Source of the DNA: Verrucomicrobiota bacterium
Lineage (GTDB): Bacteria > Verrucomicrobiota > Kiritimatiellia > Kiritimatiellales > Pontiellaceae
Reading direction: 5' to 3'
DNA length: 18,767 bases
Assembly (NCBI GenBank): GCA_003532555.1
Contig: DOEU01000132.1
Location: 3,390-22,156 of the forward strand
In this document: positions 1 through 6,904 of the stretch, one piece after another
Layout of the letters: each line of letters opens with the position of its first letter
Position numbering within the stretch: position 1 is the stretch's first letter
Notes under the pieces: generated by a model
What the model was told of the DNA's origin: nothing
What the model saw: only the letters and a program-made list of their open reading frames with translations
Database searches by the model: none
Program-made: the position numbers and the translations under genes

Positions 1-870
1 AACACCGCTCTACTATATGGCTCCGGCTACCTCACCAGCCTCGGCACGATTCCTCATCTAGTTGATCGACACGATCTCATCTTCGCAGACCGCCTCATTC
101 ACGCCTGTATGCTCGATGGCGCTCGCCTATCCAAGGCTAAACTCATCCGCTTTAATCACAACGATCCTGTCGACCTTCAGCACCGCCTTGAACACCACCC
201 CGCTAACGGATCCCGACGCCTCATCCTCACCGAATCCCTCTTCAGTATGGATGGCGACCTCGCCCCTCTTAGCGAAATCGCCCAAATCGCCATCGATCAA
301 GATGCCATGCTTATGGTTGATGAAGCCCACTCCATGGGTGTTTTTGGTCCCGCAGGAAGCGGTCGCATCCGCGAACATAGCCTCCAATCCGCCACCACCC
401 TCACCATGGGCACTCTCAGCAAAAGCCTCGCTGGCTATGGAGGATATGTCTGTGGATCCGAGCTCCTTCGCCGCTATCTGGTTCAAACTTCTCGATCCTT
501 CATCTACACCACTGCACCCCCACCCGCTCAACTCGGCACCGCCCTCGGCGCATTAGAAATCCTCGAAAACGAGCCCGACTTAGGCACCCGACTCCTCGAA
601 AAAGCCACTCATTTCCGAAAAGCACTCCACTCTCACGGCCTTGATACACTCCAATCCGCCAGTCAGATTATTCCCGTTCTTATTGGAGATAACCATAGCA
701 CTATGCAGATCGCCGGCACTCTTAAAGAACAAGATATCCTCGTCGGAGCCATTCGCCCCCCCACCGTTCCAGAAGGCACCGCCCGTCTACGCATCAGCCT
801 CACCCTCGCCCACACCGACGACGATATTTACCGGGCCATCCGAGCTATCATCAACGCCATTCAATCATGA
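1..870 (+). CDS. bioF: 8-amino-7-oxononanoate synthase, 5' end missing
   Basis: PLP-dependent alpha-oxoamine synthase that condenses pimeloyl-ACP (or pimeloyl-CoA) with L-alanine, releasing CO2, to give KAPA in biotin synthesis. The frame is open from base 1, so the gene starts upstream; 289 residues are visible and about 95 are missing compared with the usual ~385. Visible-residue landmarks: ALLYGSGY at the start, substrate-site His34 in RLIHAC, VDEAHSMGVFG with PLP-contacting Asp107 and His110, and Schiff-base Lys141 in GTLSKSLAGYGG. The C-terminal AIRPPTVPEGTARLR stretch is a BioF signature that separates it from the related KBL and ALAS enzymes. Its TGA overlaps the next ATG (ATGA), so translation is probably coupled to the BioH-like gene. 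Confidence 0.96.
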   Translation, partial: NTALLYGSGYLTSLGTIPHLVDRHDLIFADRLIHACMLDGARLSKAKLIRFNHNDPVDLQHRLEHHPANGSRRLILTESLFSMDGDLAPLSEIAQIAIDQDAMLMVDEAHSMGVFGPAGSGRIREHSLQSATTLTMGTLSKSLAGYGGYVCGSELLRRYLVQTSRSFIYTTAPPPAQLGTALGALEILENEPDLGTRLLEKATHFRKALHSHGLDTLQSASQIIPVLIGDNHSTMQIAGTLKEQDILVGAIRPPTVPEGTARLRISLTLAHTDDDIYRAIRAIINAIQS

Positions 871-1520
871 AAAAGAAACTCATCATCATCTCCGGGTGGG
901 CACACAGCACAAATGCCATTCAACCCCTCGGAGACCGGCTAGCCAATCATTTCGACATCCAGCTCCTAAGTGGAGCCAACGCCTTAAAACAAAAAACACT
1001 CCCCGAAGCCGACGCCATTTTAACCAGCTCCATGGGTGGGCTGATCGCCTTTGAGCGACTTCCCGCCCGTTGTCAAAAACTAGTTTTACTATCTGGAACA
1101 GCCTGCTTTTGCAAACAGCCCAACTACAAACATGGCACCGCCCCCCGCATCTTGCAAAGGATGCAAAAGCAACTCGACCAAGATCCGCACACCCTCATTC
1201 AAACCTTCTTCAAAAAAGTCCACGCCCCACACCGACCCAGCTACCAAAAAAAAGAACCGCCGCCCCTCGACCTGCCCGCGCTCCATCAAGGACTCGACTA
1301 TCTACGTCAAACCGACCTGAGAACTCTCATCCCCTCTATCTCAATTCCGGTACTCATCATGCATGGAACCCAAGACCAAATTATACCAATCGGGGCAGCG
1401 CAGTGGTTACACGACAATTTGCCGCAAAGTGAGTTTATTTCATATGAAGGACACGGTCACGCTCTTGCCGCCCATGCGTTTGAACAAACTATGCAGGCGG
1501 TGGAATATTTCCTGGTGTGA
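867..1520 (+). CDS. bioH: BioH-type alpha/beta hydrolase (probable pimeloyl-ACP methyl ester esterase)
   Basis: 217-residue alpha/beta hydrolase. From context it probably removes the methyl group from pimeloyl-ACP methyl ester, the product of the BioC pathway, and so supplies the BioF substrate. Visible: oxyanion strand SGWAH (9-13), nucleophile elbow TSSMGG with Ser55, acid Asp170 in MHGTQD, and His198 in EGHGHAL, in the order and spacing of the family. It is shorter than E. coli BioH (256), mostly in the lid between residues 85 and 150. The elbow lacks the first Gly of GxSxG. It starts inside the bioF stop codon and its last 32 bp overlap the convergent mscS gene. BioG (DUF452) is a similar-sized alternative, but the FAGWG-type start and WSMG elbow of BioG are not evident. 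The hydrolase fold is secure; the BioH role rests on context. Confidence 0.75.
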   Translation: MKKKLIIISGWAHSTNAIQPLGDRLANHFDIQLLSGANALKQKTLPEADAILTSSMGGLIAFERLPARCQKLVLLSGTACFCKQPNYKHGTAPRILQRMQKQLDQDPHTLIQTFFKKVHAPHRPSYQKKEPPPLDLPALHQGLDYLRQTDLRTLIPSISIPVLIMHGTQDQIIPIGAAQWLHDNLPQSEFISYEGHGHALAAHAFEQTMQAVEYFLV

Positions 1521-2385
1521 AATAACGAATTGTTGGGTAAGCCAAGTCGATCTGCGCTTCCGCCTGAAACGCCAATAAAATCTCTTCCCAGATTTTTTGT
1601 TCCGTTCCACGCCGCATCCGCGGGTTCACCAGATATCGAATCGTCAGCATGACTCCCGAATCCTTTACACTCGTATAGACGATTGGCGTTAACTTGCCCG
1701 CTACAATTAAATACTTTCGCGCTGCCCGACGAATCTGATTTTGAGCCCCCGTAGAAAGCGACTCTGCCTGCTCACCTGCAATCGCCAACATCAACTCCTT
1801 CGCCCGTTTCCAATCACTTTCAAACGTGATTAACACCGGAATTTCATTCCAAATATACTCAAATCCCACGTGCGAATTTGCCGTCGGATACTTCAATACG
1901 TGGCTATTAGGCACATGAATAATCCGCCCCGTGCTCTGGTCTGCATCCACCCAATTACCTACCTCCACAATACTAAACTGAAATAGCCGAATATCGATTA
2001 CATCTCCCTGCACTCCATTGATTTCCACCCGATCCCCCACTCGGAAAGGCTTCCGTCCCTCAATGAAGAAAAACCCCGCCAAATTCGCAATCGTATCATG
2101 CAACGCAATCGCCAAACCTGCACTCGTCAGCCCTAAAAACGTTCCGATTGACTCCATACCATTCAGCCAAATCGAACCCAACGAAAAAAGAAATAGCCCC
2201 GAATACACATACGTAAACGTCTTGCGCAAATTATACGACCGCTTCTCATCCTGCACGTTTCGCCGAATAATCATGGATGTCATCAGCCGTAATGCCACGA
2301 AAATAACCAGCGCGCCCAAAGTATACACCAAATGCTCCGCCACCATTTCACTTAAATTTAAAAACGCTGCTAGTTCAGTTATCAT
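1489..2385 (-). CDS. MscS-family mechanosensitive ion channel
   Basis: 298-residue inner-membrane channel protein of the small-conductance mechanosensitive family, which releases solutes on hypo-osmotic shock. Hydrophobic segments lie near residues 18-40, 56-76 and 78-108. The last is the pore helix, rich in small residues (GLTSAGLAIALHDTIANLAG). The MscS beta-domain follows, with the signature PFRVGDRVEINGVQGDV (113-129) and IIHVPNSH (155-162), and then an alpha/beta C-terminal domain to residue 298. The gene lies against the biotin genes on the other strand and its 3' end overlaps bioH by 32 bp. No Shine-Dalgarno is visible before the ATG, and a promoter-like pair ends 6 nt upstream of it, so the transcript may be leaderless. 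The family call is firm; ion selectivity cannot be read from sequence. Confidence 0.93.
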   Translation of the reverse strand: MITELAAFLNLSEMVAEHLVYTLGALVIFVALRLMTSMIIRRNVQDEKRSYNLRKTFTYVYSGLFLFSLGSIWLNGMESIGTFLGLTSAGLAIALHDTIANLAGFFFIEGRKPFRVGDRVEINGVQGDVIDIRLFQFSIVEVGNWVDADQSTGRIIHVPNSHVLKYPTANSHVGFEYIWNEIPVLITFESDWKRAKELMLAIAGEQAESLSTGAQNQIRRAARKYLIVAGKLTPIVYTSVKDSGVMLTIRYLVNPRMRRGTEQKIWEEILLAFQAEAQIDLAYPTIRYFTPGNIPPPA

Positions 2386-2391
2386 GATTTA

Positions 2392-2420
2392 ATCTTATCG
2401 ATTCTCCCGCTGCTACGCAA
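2392..2420 (-). promoter_or_regulatory. Candidate sigma70-type promoter for mscS
   Basis: Reading the minus strand, TTGCGT (2420-2415), a 17-nt spacer and TAAGAT (2397-2392) fit -35/-10 boxes. The expected start of transcription falls on or beside the A of the mscS ATG (2385), implying a leaderless mRNA; this agrees with the lack of a Shine-Dalgarno. The -35 box is the left arm of the 2415-2429 dyad. Prediction by eye only. Confidence 0.35.
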
Positions 2421-2429
2421 CGGTTGCGT
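2415..2429. promoter_or_regulatory. 15-bp perfect dyad, candidate operator between mscS and bioC
   Basis: ACGCAAC-G-GTTGCGT is an exact inverted repeat with 7-bp arms and one central base, in the 90-bp divergent gap. It overlaps the candidate mscS -35 box and abuts the candidate bioC -35 box, where a dimeric regulator could act on both. It does not resemble the E. coli BirA operator (arms separated by a long spacer) or the BioR site TTATMKATAA. It could instead fold as a 6-bp hairpin with a CGG loop, but no T-run follows, so it is not a terminator. Confidence 0.4.
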
Positions 2430-2458
2430 TTGCAATTTCCATCCACGTTCCCTATCTT
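2430..2458 (+). promoter_or_regulatory. Candidate sigma70-type promoter for bioCDA
   Basis: TTGCAA (2430-2435), a 17-nt spacer and TATCTT (2453-2458). Transcription would start near 2465, giving a short leader that includes GAGG (2467-2470), 5 nt before the bioC ATG at 2476. It would let bioCDA be expressed independently of bioFH. Prediction by eye. Confidence 0.4.
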
Positions 2459-2475
2459 TTACGGATGAGGAATGA

Positions 2476-3252
2476 ATGAACCATAAACGATTTGCCAACG
2501 CAGCTTCAACCTACGATCAACACGCAGCCCCCCAGCTCGAACTGATTGGAGAATTGCTCAAACAAGCGCCCGCAATGGCACCCCATCGCATTCTCGATGT
2601 CGGTGCCGGAACTGGTCTGCTTACCGAACAACTTGCCACACTCTATCCAACGACCCCAATCGATGCCATCGATCTTGCCGAAGAGATGATTGAACAGAGC
2701 CAAAAGCGCCTCCATCACCTTCCCCAAATCAACTGGATTCAAGCCGAAGCCGAAACATATACCCCCCAAAAATCCTATACGCTCATCGCTTCAAGTGCCG
2801 TCCTCCACTGGTCTCCCAATCTTACCGCCACCCTACAAAACCTCTACAACGCCCTCCAACCCGGTGGCCACTTCCTTCTTGGTCTTATGCTACATGGCAC
2901 GCTCTGGGAACTCCGCGAACTGCGTCGCCGCATTGCTCCCAACAAAGGAATCGGGCTCATACTCCCCACCGAAAAAAACGTCACCGAACAAATCCAACAT
3001 ACCGGCTTCGATATCCTCTACTCCACAACCGTCGAACGCCGCCAAATCTATTCCAACACCCGCGACTTTCTTCAAGCCATTCATGAGCAAGGCGTCACCG
3101 CCCTCCCCAAACACGATCTCCCCCTCAACCGCAGCGAAATCCTCGCACTCATCCACGCCTACGAAGCCAACCATGCGACCGCCGGTGGCATCTACGCCAC
3201 CTACGAAACCGCCTGCTATCTACTCAAAAAACCTGAGGCCCTCTCCCTATGA
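2476..3252 (+). CDS. bioC: Malonyl-ACP O-methyltransferase
   Basis: SAM-dependent methyltransferase (258 residues) that methylates the free carboxyl of malonyl-ACP, allowing fatty-acid synthesis enzymes to build the pimeloyl chain for biotin. The N-terminus RFANAASTYDQHAAPQ (5-20) is the BioC-typical lead-in. SAM motif I ILDVGAGTGLLTEQL is at 39-53, an acidic strand end AIDLAEEMI at 64-72, motif III-like SSAVLHWSPNL at 106-116, and the BioC GTLWELREL block at 141-149. Length matches E. coli BioC (251). The start at 2476 has GAGG 5 nt upstream; ATGs at 2465 and 2472 are out of frame. The stop overlaps the bioD start (ATGA). Confidence 0.93.
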   Translation: MNHKRFANAASTYDQHAAPQLELIGELLKQAPAMAPHRILDVGAGTGLLTEQLATLYPTTPIDAIDLAEEMIEQSQKRLHHLPQINWIQAEAETYTPQKSYTLIASSAVLHWSPNLTATLQNLYNALQPGGHFLLGLMLHGTLWELRELRRRIAPNKGIGLILPTEKNVTEQIQHTGFDILYSTTVERRQIYSNTRDFLQAIHEQGVTALPKHDLPLNRSEILALIHAYEANHATAGGIYATYETACYLLKKPEALSL

Positions 3253-3962
3253 GCAGTTTCTTCATCACCGGAACCGACACCGATGCCGGCAAAACCGTTT
3301 TAGCCGCCCTACTTCTTGCCGCCCTCCACCAGCGCGGACACAATGCCCTACCCATGAAACCCGCCCAAAGTGGATGCACCGACAACATTCCCGACCTTGA
3401 TTACGCCCTTACCCTCAGTGGTATCCAAGCCGATCCTGCCCTTAAACCCCTCCTAGCACCCGCCTGCTATACCCCCGCCTGCTCCCCCCACCTCGCCGCA
3501 GAAATGGAAAACCGTCCCCTTACCCTTCAACGCTTAGTCAACGCCTATCACACCCTCTCCCGCCAAGCAGAAATCCTGCTCGTCGAAGGCGCCGGAGGTG
3601 TCCTGGTTCCCCTCAACCGGCAAGAAACCATGCTCGATCTCATGGCCGAACTTAAACTCCCCATCCTCATCGCCGCCCGCCCCGGACTTGGCACTATCAA
3701 TCACACTCTCCTCACCATCAAAGCCCTTCGCCAGCGTAACCTCCCCATCGCCGGCTTCGTCTTTATCCACACTCGTCCCGATGGAAGCGACTTCACCGAA
3801 CCCGACAACGCCCGCACCATTACCGAATTTGGGCAAACGCCTTGGCTCGGAACGATTCCCTATATCTTCGAACTAGATACTCCCACACCCAAACCCTTTT
3901 CCAAGCTGCCTACAGCCGTACAATCGCTAACTCAAGAAATCCTAGAAAAGATCCTTCCATGA
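3249..3962 (+). CDS. bioD: Dethiobiotin synthetase
   Basis: ATP-dependent enzyme that closes the ureido ring of biotin, turning DAPA and CO2 into dethiobiotin. Its 237 residues compare with about 225 in E. coli. P-loop GTDTDAGKT is at 8-16, Lys37 lies in MKPAQSG, the ACSPHLAAEME stretch (77-87) lines the DAPA side, the switch-like VEGAGGVLVPL is at 112-122, and ARPGLGTINHTLLT at 143-156. At the nucleotide-recognition strand the usual Asn of GxVxN is not present; the sequence reads GFVFIHTRP (169-177). The gene overlaps both neighbours by ATGA (bioC stop at its start, bioA start at its end), consistent with coupled translation of one mRNA. Confidence 0.95.
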   Translation: MSSFFITGTDTDAGKTVLAALLLAALHQRGHNALPMKPAQSGCTDNIPDLDYALTLSGIQADPALKPLLAPACYTPACSPHLAAEMENRPLTLQRLVNAYHTLSRQAEILLVEGAGGVLVPLNRQETMLDLMAELKLPILIAARPGLGTINHTLLTIKALRQRNLPIAGFVFIHTRPDGSDFTEPDNARTITEFGQTPWLGTIPYIFELDTPTPKPFSKLPTAVQSLTQEILEKILP

Positions 3963-5215
3963 GCCACCTCTTTCATCCCTACACCCCCTTCTCCGCCATC
4001 CAAGCCGGCAACTTTCCTCACATCGTCCGCGGCGAAGGCATCTATCTCTTCGACGATCAAGGCAATCGCTACGTTGATGTAGTCTCCAGCTGGTGGGCCT
4101 GTTCCCTCGGTCACAACCACCCCAAGATCGTGCAAGCCATCCAGCAGCAAGCTGGAATTCTCCAGCACTCCATCACCGGCGGCATGACCCATCCCACCGT
4201 TATCGAACTCGCCGAAACCCTCTCACACCTCATGCCCACTCCCGACCGCCACGTCGTATTCGCCAGTGACGGCGCCAGCGCCGTAGAAGCTGCCCTCAAA
4301 ATTGCCGTCCAATACTGGTACAACATCGGTCGCCCCGAGAAAAAAGCTCTTATTGGTATGGACCAAGGCTACCACGGCGACTCCTTAGGAGCACTCGGTG
4401 TCGGCTTTGTGGACCACTTCCACGAACCCTACAGCGAAATCATAACCCATACTGCCAAACTCCCCTTTCCCCAACCTACCCCAACCGATCCCAACGGCTT
4501 TGAGCCTAGCCGAACCATCATAACCGCTCATGCCAATCACCTTGCCGCGATCATCCTAGAACCCCTCTGCCTTGGTTCCGCCGGCATGAAAATGTATCCC
4601 GCCGACTATCTCAAACAACTCGCCGAATGCTGCAAAGAAAACGAAGTCCTTCTCATTGTGGATGAAATCGCCATGGGCTTTGGACGTACCGGCGAACGCT
4701 TCGCCCATAATCACGCCGGCATCGACCCCGACCTCGTCTGCATCGGTAAAGCCCTTACCGGCGGCTACATGCCCCTTAGCGCCTGCATCATCAAAGACCG
4801 GCTCTACGACACCTTCAGCAACCTTGGCTGCCGCGACGGCACCTTCTACCACGGTAACACCTATGCCGGACACCCCATCGGCTGCGCCGCCGCCCTCGCT
4901 GCCCTCCGTATCTACGAAGCCGAGAACACCGTCGCCAATACCACCGAAAAAGCCGCCACCATGCGTGACCAAATGAAACCCCTAGAGCAACGCAGTTGTG
5001 TCAAAGAAACCCGCTTCCTCGGTATGATCGGCGTCGTTGAACTCCACTCCCAATACGCCGACAAAATGCCTCACATCAAATATGCCCTGCGCCAAGCCGG
5101 CTACCTCTTCCGCCCCCTCGGCACTATTATCTACCTCATGCCGCCCCTGATTATTTCTATCGACGATCTCACCAAAGCCATCAACGCACTTGCCGATGCT
5201 CTGCCCAGTGAATAG
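3959..5215 (+). CDS. bioA: Adenosylmethionine-8-amino-7-oxononanoate aminotransferase
   Basis: Class-III PLP aminotransferase (418 residues) that converts KAPA to DAPA, using SAM as the usual amino donor. Landmarks: SSWWACSLGHNHP (43-55) with the paired Trp of the BioA substrate pocket, SDGASAVEAALKIA (103-116), GYHGDSLGA (137-145), PLP-binding VDEIAMGFGRTG (234-245) with Asp235, Schiff-base Lys264 in CIGKALTGGY, and FRPLGTIIYLMPPLII (384-399). The reading frame stays open upstream to 3842. The ATG at 3959 is chosen because it makes the standard ATGA overlap with bioD and gives the usual family length. It ends 9 bp from the convergent hisH stop codon. Confidence 0.96.
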   Translation: MSHLFHPYTPFSAIQAGNFPHIVRGEGIYLFDDQGNRYVDVVSSWWACSLGHNHPKIVQAIQQQAGILQHSITGGMTHPTVIELAETLSHLMPTPDRHVVFASDGASAVEAALKIAVQYWYNIGRPEKKALIGMDQGYHGDSLGALGVGFVDHFHEPYSEIITHTAKLPFPQPTPTDPNGFEPSRTIITAHANHLAAIILEPLCLGSAGMKMYPADYLKQLAECCKENEVLLIVDEIAMGFGRTGERFAHNHAGIDPDLVCIGKALTGGYMPLSACIIKDRLYDTFSNLGCRDGTFYHGNTYAGHPIGCAAALAALRIYEAENTVANTTEKAATMRDQMKPLEQRSCVKETRFLGMIGVVELHSQYADKMPHIKYALRQAGYLFRPLGTIIYLMPPLIISIDDLTKAINALADALPSE

Positions 5216-5224
5216 TTCTATTTC

Positions 5225-5845
5225 TTATACCCCAACAGACCAGTCTGCAAAGTTTTTGAGCATCTGCAGGCCAGCATATTGAGATTTCTCGGGATGAAAC
5301 TGGGTGGCAAAGACATTATCGCGCCAAATACAGGAGCAGTAGTCGATACTATAGTTAGTTTTGCCGGCGATCAGCCCGCCGTCGGGTGTGTCGACATAGA
5401 ACGAGTGTATGAGATAAAAATAAGCGTTGGGCTCGATGCCCGTAAACATTGGGCAATCCGGTTGTACAGCTTCCACACGATTCCAGCCAATCTGTGGAAC
5501 TTTATGGTCTGTAGGCAGATTAAAGCGTTTCACCACACCTTCAAAAAGCGAAAGTCCAGCTACTCCGGGGGATTCTTCCGAAGAGGCAAACAGCGCTTGC
5601 AACCCCAAGCAGATTCCCATCAATGGACGCCCAGCAGAAACCCACTCGCGAATCAACTCCACAAAACCATTTACTTCGAGGTGCTCCATACAGTCACCAA
5701 ATGCACCTACTCCAGGCAGAATTAACGCATGGCACCGATCCGCCTCCTCCCGACGTTCAACGAGGCGCACCTCTTGCTCGAGATAATGCAGAGCGTTCAC
5801 CACACTTCCGAGATTACCCATGCCGTAATCAATCACACCGATCAT
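5225..5845 (-). CDS. hisH: Imidazole glycerol phosphate synthase, glutamine amidotransferase subunit
   Basis: Class-I glutaminase (206 residues) that makes ammonia from glutamine and channels it to HisF, which forms IGP and AICAR in histidine synthesis. MIGVIDYGMGNLGSV (1-15) is the classic HisH start, PGVGAFG (44-50) the oxyanion strand, GICLGLQ (77-83) carries nucleophile Cys79, and QFHPEKS (182-188) gives His184 and Glu186. The reading frame runs upstream to 5983, but that extension lies within hisB in another frame. The ATG at 5845, 7 bp after the hisB stop, gives the family length. hisF and hisA are not next to it; downstream is the convergent bioA. Confidence 0.96.
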   Translation of the reverse strand: MIGVIDYGMGNLGSVVNALHYLEQEVRLVERREEADRCHALILPGVGAFGDCMEHLEVNGFVELIREWVSAGRPLMGICLGLQALFASSEESPGVAGLSLFEGVVKRFNLPTDHKVPQIGWNRVEAVQPDCPMFTGIEPNAYFYLIHSFYVDTPDGGLIAGKTNYSIDYCSCIWRDNVFATQFHPEKSQYAGLQMLKNFADWSVGV

Positions 5846-5852
5846 GAATCCC

Positions 5853-6458
5853 TCATGTTCCGAGTCGTCCTTTGCTTGAAGGCACTTGATCAAGCGCACG
5901 GGAATCTTGTGCGCACGCCATGCGCATTGCACGCGCCACGGCTTTAAAGACAGCTTCAATACAATGGTGTAAATCTTCGCCAAACTTTAGCTCAATGTGC
6001 AGGTTGATCTGAGCGGCATCCGAGAAGGATCGCCAAAAATGCTTCATGATCATAACGTCAAAATCGCGGATATATTTCTGCTCATGCTCGAAGGTATAGA
6101 CGAAAAACGGACGCCCGCTCAAATCGAGGCATACTTCGGCTTGCGCTTGCGCCTCATCCATTGGCAGCACCCAAAATCCATAGCGGTTGATCCCTTTACG
6201 ATCACCTACCGCTTCCTTAAAGGCGCTTCCCAATACAATCCCGACATCTTCAACGAGGTGATGATAATCCACCTCCACATCGCCCGTAGCTTTAATCTCT
6301 AAATCGAGCAAGGCGTGTTTCGCAAATAGATCAAGCATGTGATTCAAGAAGGGAATCGGGGTGTTATTGGTGTAGAGTCCCGAGCCATCTATATTCAACA
6401 CCAAGGCAATTTGTGTTTCAGATGTATTTCTCTCAATCGATGCTGTTCGTTTACTCAT
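5853..6458 (-). CDS. hisB: Imidazoleglycerol-phosphate dehydratase
   Basis: Mn-dependent dehydratase (201 residues) that converts IGP to imidazole-acetol phosphate, the sixth histidine step; it corresponds to the monofunctional HisB or the C-terminal half of E. coli HisB. The duplicated metal-binding motifs are seen as HHLVE (66-70) and HHCIE (164-168), with His40 in FLNHM and His140 in KHFWRSF; the C-terminus VPSSKGRLG (192-200) is typical. The frame extends to 6491, but the ATG at 6458 has AGAGG about 7 nt upstream and gives MSKRTASIERNTSET, a normal HisB start. No histidinol-phosphate phosphatase domain is fused. It precedes hisH by 7 bp, clearly one transcript. Confidence 0.95.
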   Translation of the reverse strand: MSKRTASIERNTSETQIALVLNIDGSGLYTNNTPIPFLNHMLDLFAKHALLDLEIKATGDVEVDYHHLVEDVGIVLGSAFKEAVGDRKGINRYGFWVLPMDEAQAQAEVCLDLSGRPFFVYTFEHEQKYIRDFDVMIMKHFWRSFSDAAQINLHIELKFGEDLHHCIEAVFKAVARAMRMACAQDSRALDQVPSSKGRLGT

Positions 6459-6527
6459 AATAGAACCTCTACTCGAACATACGACCCCCACCGAGCTCCA
6501 TCAAGAACGAATCGATGCAGAACTTGC

Positions 6528-6776
6528 TTAGAGCGACTGGGTGGTGTCGGGTGCGGAGATATGAATTGATTCCTCAAAGACCATCGGCTTTAACGATTTT
6601 AAATCGGAAGTCGTCCGTACTTTTGAGGAAGGGGTTGCATCTAATGCCTCAAACTCCAAGTTAGCCTCCGCCTTGCCCGCGCCATCGTCGTTCAGAAAAG
6701 AGAGTGAAAAACAGCCGGTAAGGCTGAACAGAAGTGCGAGCAAAAGCCCGTTTAATATTGCCATATTCAGTTTCAT
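6528..6776 (-). CDS. Small predicted lipoprotein, function unknown
   Basis: 82-residue protein with a lipoprotein signal peptide: MKLNMAILNG, a hydrophobic core, then lipobox LTGC with the lipidated Cys at 22. The +2 residue is Phe, so by the Asp+2 rule it would not be kept in the inner membrane. The mature 61 residues are polar and acidic, with no recognised domain, ending ISAPDTTQSL. It lies 69 bp upstream of hisB on the same strand and may share its transcript, with no obvious link to histidine synthesis. The ATG at 6776 has only a weak GGA upstream; Met5 is an alternative start. I do not recognise the family. Confidence 0.65.
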   Translation of the reverse strand: MKLNMAILNGLLLALLFSLTGCFSLSFLNDDGAGKAEANLEFEALDATPSSKVRTTSDLKSLKPMVFEESIHISAPDTTQSL

Positions 6777-6793
6777 ATTTCCGTAAGTATGAG

Positions 6794-6821
6794 AAACTAC
6801 CAGAAGCTATTAGGGCGTCAA
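6794..6821 (-). promoter_or_regulatory. Candidate promoter for the lipoprotein-hisB-hisH genes
   Basis: On the minus strand, TTGACG (6821-6816), a 16-nt spacer and TAGTTT (6799-6794), with the predicted start about 10 nt before the lipoprotein ATG. It would diverge from the candidate tpx promoter in the same 128-bp gap. By eye only. Confidence 0.3.
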
Positions 6822-6851
6822 ACCCTATCGACCACTCACCGCGGTTTGTCC

Positions 6852-6880
6852 TTGTACTATCTTCAATGGACTCCTACGAT
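6852..6880 (+). promoter_or_regulatory. Candidate promoter for tpx
   Basis: TTGTAC (6852-6857), a 17-nt spacer and TACGAT (6875-6880), then a leader of roughly 17 nt with the Shine-Dalgarno AGGAG (6893-6897) ahead of the tpx ATG at 6905. By eye only; no OxyR-like or other regulator site is evident. Confidence 0.35.
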
Positions 6881-6904
6881 TTGCTCTCAATTAGGAGATA
6901 AAAA

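Noticed and set aside
127..531. Open frames antisense or out of frame to bioF, bioC, bioD and bioA
   Set aside because: They are low-complexity by-products of the C-rich codons of the real genes, with no start signals or domain sense.
3842..3958. N-terminal extension of bioA
   Set aside because: It overlaps bioD coding in another frame; the ATG at 3959 gives the family length and the ATGA coupling seen throughout this cluster.
5236..5247. Inverted repeat CAGACCAGTCTG followed by CAAAGTTTTT as a bioA terminator
   Set aside because: Only a 4-5 bp stem, the T-run is short and set off, and it lies within the hisH coding end.
5846..5983. N-terminal extension of hisH into hisB
   Set aside because: It is an out-of-frame reading of the conserved hisB 3' end; HisH proteins begin at the MIGVIDYGMGN segment.
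6811..6826. TAGGG-N7-CCCTA hairpin between the lipoprotein and tpx
   Set aside because: Only 5 bp with no T-run, and it lies where two candidate promoters diverge; too weak to call a regulator site.
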